Shown here: piece by piece, positions 34,654 through 45,060 of the stretch
How the letters are laid out: each line of letters opens with the position of its first letter
How positions within the stretch are numbered: position 1 is the first letter of the stretch
Source of the DNA: Purpureocillium takamizusanense
Lineage: Eukaryota; Ascomycota; Sordariomycetes; Hypocreales; Ophiocordycipitaceae
DNA: 64,000 nt
Direction of reading: 5' to 3'
Assembly (NCBI RefSeq): GCF_022605165.1
Contig: NC_063068.1
Span: 2,418,001 to 2,482,000 of the forward strand
Position numbers and translations under genes: made by a program
Notes under the pieces: generated by a model
What the model saw: the letters and a program-made list of their open reading frames with translations, nothing else
Told to the model about the DNA's origin: nothing
The model's database searches: none

Positions 34654-35791
34654 CTATGCGGCGGCGGAGCCCGCTGAGCCCGACTGCTGCTGCTGCTGCT
34701 GCTGTTGCTGCTGCTCCTTCTGCTGTCCCGCCTCCGCCTGCTCATCCGCGCCTGCGCCTGCGCCGGCCCGCTTAAACGGCTCCTCGAGCCTCGTCCAGAA
34801 CACGTCGACGGGCTTGGCCAGAATGTCCTGCGCGCGCTGCACAAAGGTCATGTCGGACGCGGCCTCGAGGGCGGCGAGGCTGGAGCGCATCCAGCCGACG
34901 ATGGCGAGCAGGGCGCGGGGGTCGGCGGCCGGGTCGCCCTTGAAGAGGTTGCGCCAGACGGCGCTGGCGAGGACGGCGTCGCCCTTGATGAGGCCCTCGT
35001 CGTAGGCGAGCAGCAAGCCGCGCCACTGCACGAAGATGTCCTTGAGGTAGCGCTGGCGCAGCGCCGCCGACGTGATGCCGTGGTCGAGGTGCATCTTCTT
35101 CTCGCACTCGAAGAAGAAGTGGTCCACCAGCTGCTGCTGCCAGTTGCGGTAGGCGTCGCGCTCCAGCATCCGTAGCCGCGCGTTGACTAGGTAGAGCTGC
35201 AGCATCGTGACGTGCGACCACGTGCTGAAGCTGGGCTGCAGCTTGAAGGCTGTATGTGAAGACGTTGCGTCACTGTTAGTCCCAGTCCGCCTGCCGTCTG
35301 CCTGCCTGCCTGTCTGTCCGAGCGGCACATTAGGGGTTGAGGGACGTACTCTTGTGCCACACATTGGTCGCGTCGACGGGATGCCCCAACTCCTCGCCGT
35401 CCTCGAGCTTCTCCACCTGCTCATTCTTGCGCTCCTCCTCGGTGATGTGGTAGTCGGCCGCCTTGGAGCACGCCTTGTACAGGCGCTCTGAGGCTCCCAG
35501 CACGCGGTACGACTCAGCCAGGCCGCCCATGCCCAGGATCCGCCGCGCGCCCGTGCTGCTGAACCATCGAGCGGGCGCTCTCGTCGTCGACGTCACAAAC
35601 GTGGACGTCGTTCTGCTGCCGCTGCCGCCGCCGCTGCTGCTGGCTCTCGTTTGTGTCGTCGTCGTCGGCGTTCGGGCCAGGGCGTGGGCCGCCGGCGCCG
35701 CGGTCCTCGCGGGAGCTCGTGGCGCGCCCGCGCGGACGGCGGACCGGACGAGCATGCGCGCATGTAACCGACAGGTCTCGCAGGTCGTCAT
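34654..35791 (-). CDS. CBP3: Cbp3-type ubiquinol-cytochrome c chaperone (UQCC1 family)
   Basis: Two exons: 35350-35791 and 34654-35249, giving 345 residues. The splice joins WHK to TFKLQPSFSTW. Cbp3 works with Cbp6 at the mitochondrial ribosome to promote cytochrome b synthesis and its handover into complex III. The first ~85 residues are Arg/Ala/Thr/Ser-rich without acidic residues, a good mitochondrial presequence, ending near ARWFSSTGARR. The conserved chaperone domain begins near SYRVLGASERLYKACS and includes FSTWSHVTMLQLYLVNARLR, QQLVDHFFFECEKKM, LKDIFVQWRG and a helical segment around WRNLFKGD. The C-terminus is a Gln-rich low-complexity tail encoded by CAG repeats. An upstream Met (35824) would add 11 residues; the start at 35791 is preferred but not proven. 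Confidence 0.9.
34684..34720 (-). repeat. CAG-type repeat coding for poly-Gln in the Cbp3 tail
   Basis: Mostly CAG with CAA and AAG/GAG interruptions, giving about ten consecutive Gln after QQKE. It lies beyond the conserved domain and may be length-variable. Confidence 0.85.
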
Positions 35792-36368
35792 TGTGCGCAA
35801 ATGCGATGTGGTGTGGGAGGGCAAGCGAGGACGAAAGGGGGGGGTTCGTTGTGTCTGGACCGCTTCCGTTGTTCCGCGACGGCAGGTGGGCGACTTTTTT
35901 TCTCTGGCGTCACGACCTGCGGCTACCGCTCAGCGCGCATGACACTTCGACTTGTAGTGGAGGTGCTGGCAACAACGGGCCTGAGAATGCGTCTAGTGGA
36001 TTGGGAACCCCCTGGGGCAGGCAGGGCAGGGTCCTAGGTACGTTATTGTGCCGGCAGGCCCACTGGGGGTCGGCAGAACGTCGGCTGGCGGGCTTTCTAG
36101 CGGCCGTTAGCGTAACTTCCTTCAGGTGCACACCTATTGGCTGTGGCGTCGCTGACGCTGGTTGGTGCGACTTCATTGACATCTATACTGCACTTCGTAA
36201 CGGGACCTGGGCTTTTGACCAAGCCCAGAGTTTGCGTCAAATTTGCGTTTCTATCCTCATACCCCACCCAGATGCCCTTACATCGCTGCCAGGACTCAGA
36301 CAAGTCTAAAGCGCAGTGTACAAATTATACAAAGTACGTGGCGGTACATGGTGGTACGGTTCTGCGAC
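35792..36368. other. Intergenic region, Cbp3 promoter and 3' side of the KAS gene
   Basis: 577 bases with no supported gene. The minus-strand Cbp3 promoter should be near 35800-36000. The AT-richer part 36150-36360 (including acaaattatacaaagtac) likely holds the 3' UTR of the 3-oxoacyl-ACP synthase. Confidence 0.5.
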
Positions 36369-37771
36369 TCATTCGAACCGAGATATCACGAGGCTGCTGT
36401 TGGTGCCTCCAAATCCGAAGCTGTTGGTTACGGCTACGCCAACCTTTTTCCGCTGCGCTTCCAAGGGCACAAAATTGAAGTCGATGCCCACATCTGGCTG
36501 CTCGAGGTTGAGCGTAGCTGGTATCATGCCCTGTGTTATACGTTAGCAACGATGCGGCAACAGTAATCGATGGACCGCTGCTTCGGACCTCATGCACGGC
36601 CAGGATGCAGAAAAGGGCTTCGATGGCTCCTGCGGCACCAAGGAGGTGCCCAATGGCTCCCTTGGTGCTGCTCACGGTGACTTGCGCCTCCGATGAGACT
36701 CCCCCCTCGCCCAACATTAGACGACGGATCGCCGCAGCCTCGGCCACGTCTCCCACCTGCGTCCCAGTAGCGTGGGCGTTGATGTAGTCCACTTGCGACG
36801 GCCGAATCCCTGCGCTCCTCAGCGCGCGCTTCATGGCGAGGTATGCACCGTTGCCGTCTTCTCTCGGCGCCGTCATGTGGTAGGCGTCGCCGCTGCACCC
36901 GTACCCTCGCACCTCGGCGTAGATATTGGCGCCCCGCGCCTTGGCGTGCTCCAGCTCTTCGAGGACACACACGGCTGCCCCTTCGGACACGACAAAGCCG
37001 TTCCGGCCCGCATCAAACGGACGGCAGCTGCTGGTGGGGTTGTCGTTGAAGGCCGTCGACAACGACCGGGCGCGACCAAAGCCGGCAAAGGTAAGCGGGT
37101 GAATGCAGGACTCGGATCCCCCCGCTAACATCACGTCGGCGTCCCCAAGTGCGATGAACCGAGACGCATCGCCAATAGAGTGCGCACCCGTCGTGCAGGC
37201 CGTAGTCGCCGCGTGATTCGGGCCCTGGAACCCATGCCTCATGGCAATGTGTCCCGCGGCCATGTTGATGAGGATCTTGGGGACGAACAGGGGCGACACC
37301 TTCTTATAGCCCTGTGACAAATGCAGTCAGCGCAACGGAACTGATGCCGAGGTTCGCAACAGCCCTCACATCTCGTTGATGTGCCAGGCTGGTCTCGTAA
37401 ATCTCCTCGAGGTTGCCGATACCGCTGCCCAGACACACGCCCGTCGCCTCCTTGCCCTCCTCGCTGGCAGACTCCCACCCGGCATCCTTGAGCGCCATTT
37501 CACTGGCTGCAATCGCGTACTGGGTAAAGAGGGACATGCGACGCTGCTCGGCGGTTGTGAGCCAGTCGGCCGCGCTCCACTGGCCGTCGGCATTGCCGCA
37601 AGGCACGACACCGGCGACCGTGCTGGTCAGTTCCTGCCAACGGGCTCGCGGCTCCCGAGAGGCGACGCTCGTGATGCCAGAGTCTCCGGCGAGAAGTCGG
37701 GTCCAGGTGCGCCGGACGCCGACTCCAAGGGGCGTAATGGCCCCGAGGCCGGTCACGACGACGCGACGCAT
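36369..37771 (-). CDS. CEM1: 3-oxoacyl-[acyl-carrier-protein] synthase, mitochondrial (Cem1-type KAS)
   Basis: Three exons: 37370-37771, 36589-37311 and 36369-36530, giving 428 residues. The second intron has a non-standard GTCCGA donor, chosen because it joins AVHE to [13 protein letters not shown] as the family requires. It is the condensing enzyme of type II fatty acid synthesis, which in fungi resides in mitochondria and supplies octanoyl-ACP for lipoic acid. The catalytic triad is visible: Cys173 in [10 protein letters not shown], His314 in NAHATGT and His356 in [11 protein letters not shown]. The C-terminal [11 protein letters not shown] loop is intact. The protein begins [16 protein letters not shown], with no obvious presequence, so an upstream targeting exon might be missing from this model or targeting is internal. 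It is not part of a polyketide cluster. Confidence 0.94.
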
Positions 37772-38845
37772 GCTTGCCTTTCCATGTCCCGTTTCGGGAA
37801 ACGTTTACGTCTGGAGCAAACCAAGCATCTGTGGCAAGTGAGGCATATGCCCTTGGGGCTACCTTGCGGCGTCCGGCCTGCTAGTCGGGTTCTGTCGCGG
37901 CAGGGCGGAATATGCAAGGACTGTTACGAAGTATCTATGCCCACAGATTCGGCTCCGACTGTTGGTTCGTTTGCGGGAGGTTTGCCAGGCGCGATAGAGC
38001 AGAAGTTGTGAATGAATGGGTGTTGGACCTGTTCAGTGGTGAGAGCTTTCCAGTCCAGGCTGGGTGGGCATGGCGCACTTGGGAAAGAAAGCTGGGGCCC
38101 ATCCGTGGCGCCGGCCACTAGAGACGAAGTGGCTGATTGCCTCGAGAAACCGTGTGCGTGCGCTAGGCTTCTGCACCCGGACTCGGCGCACGCACCGGCC
38201 ACAATAGCTCACTCAGCAATAGACGACGAAAGTGAGGGAGGTGTGCCACCGCCAGAGGTGCGATTAGGTACGGAGGAAACATGGAATACTTAATGAGGGT
38301 GAGGTTGTACTCCGTACCGCGGCCTGAGCTGAGGCGCGGCAGGTGCAACCCTTGTATTTCGTGGCTGCTCCAGAAAGGCATCTGTATAGTTAGCCGCTCG
38401 CGTACCCTCGCTCACCCTGCCTCGACATCCTGGTCCCTTTCTTCTCTCTGCCGTCCGTCGCTCACACGTTCCATCTCGCATTGCATTGCCACGGAAGAGC
38501 GCGCGCGCTGCCACGATACGGGGCCCCCTTCCGGGCCGCGAGTCCCGATCAAACGGTCACTCTGCGCCAGCGCACCACGCGACAGGGGACACGACACCTC
38601 GTTTCAGCCCGCGGCTAGCCTTCACAACGGTTGACCCTCGTGCGATGAACGCTTGACGAGGATACTCGCATTTGGTTTGCGATCGCCACGACAATCATCT
38701 GTTGTCAATTGCTCATCCTATCTTTGTCGACCCCCAGCAAGGACCAGACAAGCAAGAGGCCCGACTGAGTGAGACACATCCCGCATGGCATGGCAAGGTC
38801 CGATTGAACCGCCATCCCTCGTCTGATCCAGCCTCCGTCTGAAAC
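37772..38845. promoter_or_regulatory. Divergent intergenic region of KAS and OPT genes
   Basis: About 1.07 kb between two divergent starts; no gene is supported. It must carry both promoters. It is mixed in composition with no repeat of note. Confidence 0.5.
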
Positions 38846-41672
38846 ATGACGCCAAAAGACGATGGCGGTCACACTGCCAACGACGGCACGGGCGCCGAAG
38901 CGACCGGTGTAGAGGTTGGTCAAGATGATGGCCGTGTCCCGAGCACCCGACATTCCTTTTCCTCTCTGCGGCGGCCAGATTCACCCCATGAGCCAAAGGA
39001 CGACGAGCCCGAGGGCTATGAAACCGACTCGGAAAATGAGCCGCTCATGGACCCGAATCTGCCAGAGGATTACGAGCTCCAGGATTTGGCAAACCCGGAA
39101 GATGGGCTGCTCCCTGGTAACGAAGCGAAGCCTCATGATGAAGAGGACTCACCATACCCCGAAGTGCGGGCTGCCGTGCACAACTACGACCAAGATCTTC
39201 CTTGCAACACTGTCCGTGCTTGGACAATCGGCCTCTCGCTTGTCTTTCTCGGGGCTTCCATGAACACTCTCTTCTCGCTACGCCAGCCTTCCATCTCCAT
39301 CAACGCACTTGTCGCCCAGATCATTGCCTGGCCTCTGGGACATGGCTGGGCAAGAGTCATGCCTAACCGGCAGTTTACTACCTTTGGCCACACGTGGAGC
39401 CTGAATCCTGGACCCTTCAATATCAAGGAGCATGCCATTATCGGCGTCATGGCTAGCGTCTCCTTCTCCGTCGCATACTCCACGGACATTATCCTGGCCC
39501 AGCTCATATTCTATAAGCAAAATTTCGGCATATTGTTCCAGCTTCTCCTCACCATATCTACACAATCTCTTGGCTACGGCATCGCGGGCACCATGCGCAA
39601 GTTTCTGGGTAAGCAATGCCATATTGCTTTGGCCAGTCTCCGCTGACCACGGCTAGTCTATCCCGCGTCCATGATCTGGCCAAGCAATCTCGTTGCCGTT
39701 ACCCTTATGAATGCCATGTACGAAGAGAACACCCCAAAGGATCCATCCGTCCTCGGTGGCCGCATGCCTCGGTATCGTTGGTTCATGCTGGTCACGATAG
39801 GTGCCTTTGCCTACTACTTCATCCCAGGGTTTCTGGTCAAGTGTCTCAGCGTCTTTGCCTTTGCCACGTGGATTGCGCCGCAGAACGCTGTCGTAAATCA
39901 GCTGTTTGGAGGCACCACTGGCCTGTCCTTGATCCCGATAACCTTTGACTGGACTCAAGTTTCGGGCTATGTCGGCTCGCCCTTGATACCACCTTGGTAG
40001 GACACGTTGCGCGGACTGCTTGATGCATGTAGCTGACCGAATGCCAGGTACGCTATTGCTAACACAATAATTGGTGTCGTCGTCTTTTTTGTGCTTGGCT
40101 CCTCCGTTCTCCATTACTCGGGGGTCTGGTATGCCCAATTTCTTCCGATGAGCGACGCAAGTACCTATGACAACACTGGCCGGCCATACGACACTTCTCG
40201 CATCCTCACACCCGATTTCACGCTCGACGAGGAGGCTTACCAGAATTATTCTCCCTTGTTCATCAGGTGAGAAAACACTCATCGCCGCTTTGCGTGCCAA
40301 CGAATTGCTAAGTGAATAGCACCACGTTTGCCATGGCATACGGCCTTTCATTCGCTACCATATCGTCTCTCATAGTGTACACCTTCATCCACTATCGCAA
40401 GCAGATCTGGAGGCAGTACAGGAACAGCACAAAAGAGAAGCCAGATATACATATGAAGTTGATGAAGAAGTATAAAGAGGCCCCCACAGTGTGGTACATG
40501 TCTCTATTTGTATTTGTTAGTCTCACACGAACTGGGCCTGGAAACCTCCTGCTAACGTGTACCACTTCCTAGATGCTCGCCGTGGCCTTATACACGGTTG
40601 TGGCTTATCCGACCCAGCTCAGCTGGTGGGCATTCTTACTTGCAGTGGCCATATCATTTGGCTTCTCGTTACCCATTGGCATCATTGAAGCGGTCACAAA
40701 CAACCAGATTGGCCTGAATGTGCTCACTGAGTTCGTATACGGGTACATTCAGCCTGGCCGGCCATTGGCGCTTATGATGTAGGTCACCCTCCCAGTCTAG
40801 CGTCTACAATCATGCTAACCTGGGGTGAAGCTTCAAGACGTTTGGTTACATCACAATGTAGGAATGGCCCCTGGCCTGGTGCTACCTGTTCTGACGCTTG
40901 TGATAGGTCTCAGGCATTGCATTTTGTTGCAGACCTCAAGTATGGGCATTATATGAAGATACCCCCTCGGACAATGTTTTGGTCCCAGGTCGTGGCGACA
41001 ACGGTCTCGTGCTTTGTGCAGATTATCGTTCTGAACTTTGCTCTCACAAGCATCGATGATGTGTGCGACATTCACCAAAAGGATCGGTTCACATGTCCTG
41101 GCGGTCGCGTCTTCTTCTCAGGTATGAAGGGCCCCTGCGTCAAGCTCTGATGCGCTTTCGGCCGTGAACTGACAGCACGGGCAGCATCCGTCATATGGGG
41201 CTTGATCGGTCCTGCGCGCATGTTCTCGCCTGGGCGCATCTACTCGGGCCTCTTCGTTTTCTTTATTCTTGGCGCCATCACTCCTGTAATCATCTACTAC
41301 CTTGCCAAACGATATCCCAAATCCGCGCTCAAATATGCTATGGCGCCGCTCATCTTTGGCGGTGCAGCAGCGATACCACCTGCGACGCCTCTCAACTACT
41401 TCTCTTGGGCCATGGTTGGATTCGTCTTCCAGTACTGGATCAAGAAGCGTCACTTTGGCTGGTGGAGCCGTCTCAACTTCCTGACGTCGTGCGGGCTGGA
41501 CTTGGGCTTGGCACTGGCGACGCTGTTCATATTCTTTGCATTTACCATGCACGGCATCGAGCCACCCAAGTGGTGGGGAAACAACGTTGTGTCGACAACA
41601 ATGGACGTGCAGGGCACGGCGGTGGAGATGAGCGTGATGGAGGGCAAGAGGTTCGGGCCGGAATGGTGGTAG
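38846..41672 (+). CDS. OPT-family oligopeptide transporter
   Basis: Eight exons: 38846-39608, 39657-39996, 40048-40266, 40320-40515, 40573-40778, 40831-40857, 40907-41121 and 41185-41672, giving 817 residues. The seven introns are 48-63 nt, and exon 6 is a 27-nt microexon encoding part of FKTFGYIT. The N-terminal ~125 residues are hydrophilic and acidic. After that come many hydrophobic helices (about 14-16 expected). Family motifs: SLNPGPFNIKEH, GRMPRYRWF, WWAFLLAVAISFGF followed by LPIGIIEAVTNNQIGLNV, YIQPGRPLA, FVADLKYGHYMKIPPR and the late WGLIGPARMFS. OPT proteins are proton-coupled importers of tetra/pentapeptides or glutathione-like and metal-chelate substrates at the plasma membrane; the substrate here cannot be told. 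The end is FGPEWW, within the PEWW-type terminus usual for the peptide-transporting clade. Confidence 0.94.
40831..40857 (+). other. 27-nt microexon of the OPT gene
   Basis: It lies between a GTAGGT...CTAAC...AAG intron and a GTAGGA...ATAG intron. It encodes nine codons when split codons at its edges are counted, and is needed to join LALM to SQALHFVADL through IFKTFGYITM. Confidence 0.85.
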
Positions 41673-41857
41673 ATTCGGGCAAGCTTACACATCATGCCGT
41701 ATATACTCATCATGTCGTATATACTGGAGGCCAACGTGGACATAAATCTGAACGTGGAGCGCCTAGAGGACATGCTGCTGTATAGAATATGATTTTTGTC
41801 AGATAGTCTAGGGTCGTATAATAGTTACATGGCTTATAAAACTCCGCAGCGCGCATC
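41673..41857. terminator. Short convergent 3' region of OPT and PDX1 genes
   Basis: 185 bases between stop codons, AT-richer (tatactcatcatgtcgtatatac, tagaatatgatttttg, tataatagttacatgg), consistent with overlapping or closely spaced polyadenylation sites for both strands. Confidence 0.5.
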
Positions 41858-43289
41858 TCACAGCACCAGCCGCCCAGGCTCCTCTTCCAGAATCACCTTG
41901 CACCGCTCGAGGAACACGTGTGCCCTTTGCTCCTCCTCCTTGGGCACGACGAGGCTGAAGACGTTCATGCCGCTCGACAGCCCCGGCACGGTGGGGACGC
42001 CAGCCGGCGCCGCAGCGGCCCTGCTCTTCCTGCGGGGCGCGAGCTCATCGATGATGTCGGCCTTGGTGGCGGCGGGCGGCGGCGCGGTCGCGAACAACGA
42101 GGCGGGAGGGATGGCGGAAATTTGCGGCAGGTAGACGCCGCGGGAGCCGGTGGCGGCCTGGACCTTGTCGAGGCCGAGGACCTGGTCGAAGAGCTCAGCG
42201 GCGGTGGGCTTGCGCGCGGCACGAGGCAGGTCATCGTTGGCGACCTCGGCGGCGCGGCTGACAAAAGTGGACACGGGGAGGAAGACGCCGAGGGTGTCGT
42301 GGATGCGCTTCTGGACCTCGACGACCTTGGCGAGCGAGACGGGGACGTTGACCTCGAGGGCCTGTGGCGCGGGAGGAGCGGCGGCGGCGGTCGTCTCTGC
42401 GGGTGCGGGCGCGGGCTTCTTGGCGGCCTCGGCGACCTTGATGTTGCTGAGGTCGAGGTGGGCGAGCTTGGCGAAGCGCGAGGACACGGTGGCGGGGGTG
42501 TCGGCGTTGATGGCACCGAGGTAGGCGAGGACGTCGCCCTTGAGCAGCCGACCACTCGGACCCGTGGGCTTGATGCGACTGACGTCCTCCCTGCTTAGGC
42601 CATTTTGCTTGACGAGGTGCTCGACGGCGGGCATGAGGGGGTAGCGCTGCTCGTGCGTCTCGCTCGACTGGGAACCGGAGCTCTGCTGCTGCTGGAGGCT
42701 CGCGGGGGGTTGCTGCTTCTTGTTGTTGGTCTCGGGCGCATCGGCGGCGGCCGAGGGTTCGCTGCCGGCAGACTGCTGCTTGTGCTCGTCGGCGGGGATC
42801 TCGAGGGCAGCGATGTCGTCGCCGGCCTCAGCGAGGACGGCGATGCGGGTGCCGACCTGGACGGCCTTGGCGCCGTCGGCGGACATGATCTTCATCATGA
42901 CGCCGTCGTCCTGGGCCTCGACGTCCATGGTGGCCTTGTCCGTCTCAATCTCAAGCAGCACGTCGCCGGCGCTGAAGCGGTCGCCCTCCTTGACCTTCCA
43001 ACTCGCGATGTTGCCCTCGGTCATGGTGGGCGAGAGGGCGGGCATGACGAAGTTGTGCGCGGCGAGGCATCGTGGCGAGGTACTGAGGCCTGTAGTAGTC
43101 GCGAATCCCCCATTAGCGAGAAAGACTCCATCACGGAAGGCCGGTATACAAAGTGCATAAGTGTATGTAGCAAGGCTAGCACCTACCGCGGGATGCTGCG
43201 GCGACTGCCGTCCGGCTGGTGGTGCTGGTGCTGCCCGCCGCCAGACGGGCCGTGGCACGGCACGCAGCGGCCGTCAGGGACGACGCCAT
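41858..43289 (-). CDS. PDX1: Pyruvate dehydrogenase complex protein X / E3-binding protein
   Basis: Two exons: 43187-43289 and 41858-43089, giving 444 residues. The splice joins a basic, Ala/Thr/Ser-rich presequence (residues 1-34) to GLSTSPRCLAAHNF. The lipoyl domain follows: FVMPALSPTMTEG and Lys86 in the EIETDKATMDVE turn, the lipoylation site. After a Gln/Ser-rich linker comes the peripheral-subunit-binding domain (about 187-226: MPAVEHLVKQNGL, then RIKPTGPSGRLLKGDV). The C-terminal part lacks an E2 acyltransferase core with its HxxxD motif, as expected for protein X, which anchors E3 (dihydrolipoamide dehydrogenase) to the complex in the matrix. A longer reading that skips the intron would start at 43258 but would destroy the presequence. 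Divergent neighbour is another predicted mitochondrial protein. Confidence 0.94.
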
Positions 43290-43920
43290 TGATAAAGGGC
43301 GGAGGGAATGCGCCAACAAAGGACGACGAGAAAAAGGTGTTGCCAAGGAGGGAGAAGGGGGGCGGGTGAGGAGGAGAGCCGTGGGAGGCGCGGGCGACGC
43401 GAGGTTTGATCGTGCGAAGTAGCTTTTGGGCGAGCGAAGCGAAAGCGGTCGTCGGAGCTGTTGGGGAGCGCCGATATTGGGCGGGCCTGGCACGCTTTTT
43501 TGGTGGGACGGGCTACGGCGTCGCCCACCGGCCACGATGACAAAAACAGTTTCATACTAGATGTGGTGTGACCCTTACCAGCGGTATTATGTCACCTATC
43601 ACTTCTTATCGTCTTCAAGCGGCGGCCCCCCCCCCCCCCCCCTGTCTGTCAAGTTCCGACCTGGATCAGATGGGACCCCTTCCCAGCGCATGACTGTGCA
43701 TCTTTATTTTTTTTCTGGGTCCTCCAAGCTGTGAGAAGGAAGCCCATCGTCACGCCCCCAGCAGCCGCAACGACAAGGCATTGAACGACATCGACCCGAA
43801 CGAGTGCCTCCGTCCCCGCTCCCCTCCTCGGGCCCCAATGGCATCATAATCCTCGAGAGAGACACTGCAGCTCCTCTATTAAGAGAATTGCACTTCTGAC
43901 AGCGCGCTCACGACTCCACA
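43290..43920. promoter_or_regulatory. Divergent promoter region of PDX1 and the mitochondrial membrane protein
   Basis: 631 bases between two ATGs of genes for predicted mitochondrial proteins. It contains a 17-C run (43626-43642) and a T-run near 43705. A shared regulatory region is plausible given function and spacing. Confidence 0.5.
43626..43642. repeat. 17-base poly-C run
   Basis: An uninterrupted C run preceded by ggcggc. On the other strand this G17 tract could form a G-quadruplex or slip in replication. Confidence 0.85.
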
Positions 43921-45060
43921 ATGGCGAGCGTCGCGCGGGCCGCCACGCTGCTGGCGCCCTGCCGGGCCGCTGCCGGCACGCGAACATCCAGAATCATCCA
44001 GGAGCTTCGTCTCCTCGCACGACAACGGCGTCCGACGCTCCATGCCCTGTGCCCGCCGTCACGGCTCTTCACCTCGTCCGCCCGCGTCCTCCGATCTCCC
44101 GTCGCCCCGAAATCCAAAAAGCCCTCCGTCTCACAACAGCCGCCCTCGCCCTCCCCATCCGCTCCCTCCCGGGCATCACCGTCGTCGAGCTCACCATCAT
44201 CATCAACACTACCGCGATCACCATCATCAGCATCCTCCGCCGCCGCCGCCGCCGCTGTGGCACCCAGCCGCTACGCCTTCATCAAGAGCCTCGCCACCAA
44301 GCAGACCCCGACGCTGCTCTACGAGGCGCCGTCGCACTTCTGGTTCTACTTTGGCTGCTGGTCAAGCGGCCTCTCCATCGTCGCCTGGACCGCCCTCACG
44401 GGCCCCTCGGCCGTCCACCAGCCCGAGGGCGTGCCGCAGTGGGTGGGCGTTACGTTTGGCGCGTCGTACGTGCTCCTCGGCGCCATGGGCTTCTACCTGC
44501 TCTCCAAGACGCCCAACATCGTCAGCTCCATACGCGTCCTACCGGCAGCGGCATCCGGGACCCCGGCCGCCGCCGTCGGGCGCAGCAGCAGCAGTGGTGT
44601 TGCCGGCAGGGCCGCCGCGGCCGCGGCGTCGGCATCCGCGTCGGCGCCCATGCCGGCCGGCGCATCCTCCCCTCAGATCGAAATCACGGTGAAGCGCATG
44701 GTGCCTCTCCTGGCCCCTAAGGTGGTCACCGCGTCGTTGGACCGCGTGTCCCTCAAGTCGCGCTTCTCCCTACCCGACGAGTACGTGCCCGAGCTGCGCC
44801 GCCGCCACGAGGACGAAATGGCCCGCCGCGAGCGAGAGCGGCTCTGGCGCTTCGACAAGGAGCACCTGCTGACGATGCCCTTCCGCCGCACTGGCCGCGC
44901 GTTTGGCAGCTTGTTCCGCGGCGTCCGCGCGGCGTGGACGGACATGGGCTTCGGCGTCATCACCGTCGATGGCAAGGACTACAAGGTGGACGTGACACAG
45001 GGCTTTGCCCACGATGGGTTCCGCACCCTAGAGCGCATCGTCGCGGTCGGACCTAAATGA
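43921..45060 (+). CDS. Predicted mitochondrial membrane protein, conserved style, function unknown
   Basis: Single exon, 379 residues. Residues 1-60 are Arg/Ala/Ser/Leu-rich with no acidic residue until Glu28, consistent with a mitochondrial presequence. There follows a Ser/Pro-rich disordered segment. A conserved-looking core starts near ALATKQTPTLLYEAPSHF and holds two hydrophobic helices (about residues 140-160 and 180-200: FYFGCWSSGLSIVAW and VTFGASYVLLGAMGFYLL). An Ala/Ser insertion comes next, then a C-terminal soluble domain with LDRVSLKSRFSLPDEYVPELRRR, RTGRAFGSLFRG and ITVDGKDYKVDV. The arrangement (LLYE, two helices, a soluble C-domain) recalls TMEM70/TMEM186/TMEM223-type mitochondrial assembly factors, but I cannot confirm that. 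The expected site is the inner membrane. Confidence 0.85.
   Translation: MASVARAATLLAPCRAAAGTRTSRIIQELRLLARQRRPTLHALCPPSRLFTSSARVLRSPVAPKSKKPSVSQQPPSPSPSAPSRASPSSSSPSSSTLPRSPSSASSAAAAAAVAPSRYAFIKSLATKQTPTLLYEAPSHFWFYFGCWSSGLSIVAWTALTGPSAVHQPEGVPQWVGVTFGASYVLLGAMGFYLLSKTPNIVSSIRVLPAAASGTPAAAVGRSSSSGVAGRAAAAAASASASAPMPAGASSPQIEITVKRMVPLLAPKVVTASLDRVSLKSRFSLPDEYVPELRRRHEDEMARRERERLWRFDKEHLLTMPFRRTGRAFGSLFRGVRAAWTDMGFGVITVDGKDYKVDVTQGFAHDGFRTLERIVAVGPK

Noticed and set aside
36369..36390. A GGTTCGAA B-box-like sequence on the minus strand suggesting a tRNA gene
   Set aside because: It is the end of the 3-oxoacyl-ACP synthase coding sequence (SRFE stop). No cloverleaf can be drawn.
36369..41672. 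KAS plus transporter considered as a polyketide or peptide metabolite cluster
   Set aside because: The KAS is a discrete type II mitochondrial enzyme without PKS domains. No tailoring enzymes or synthases are adjacent.
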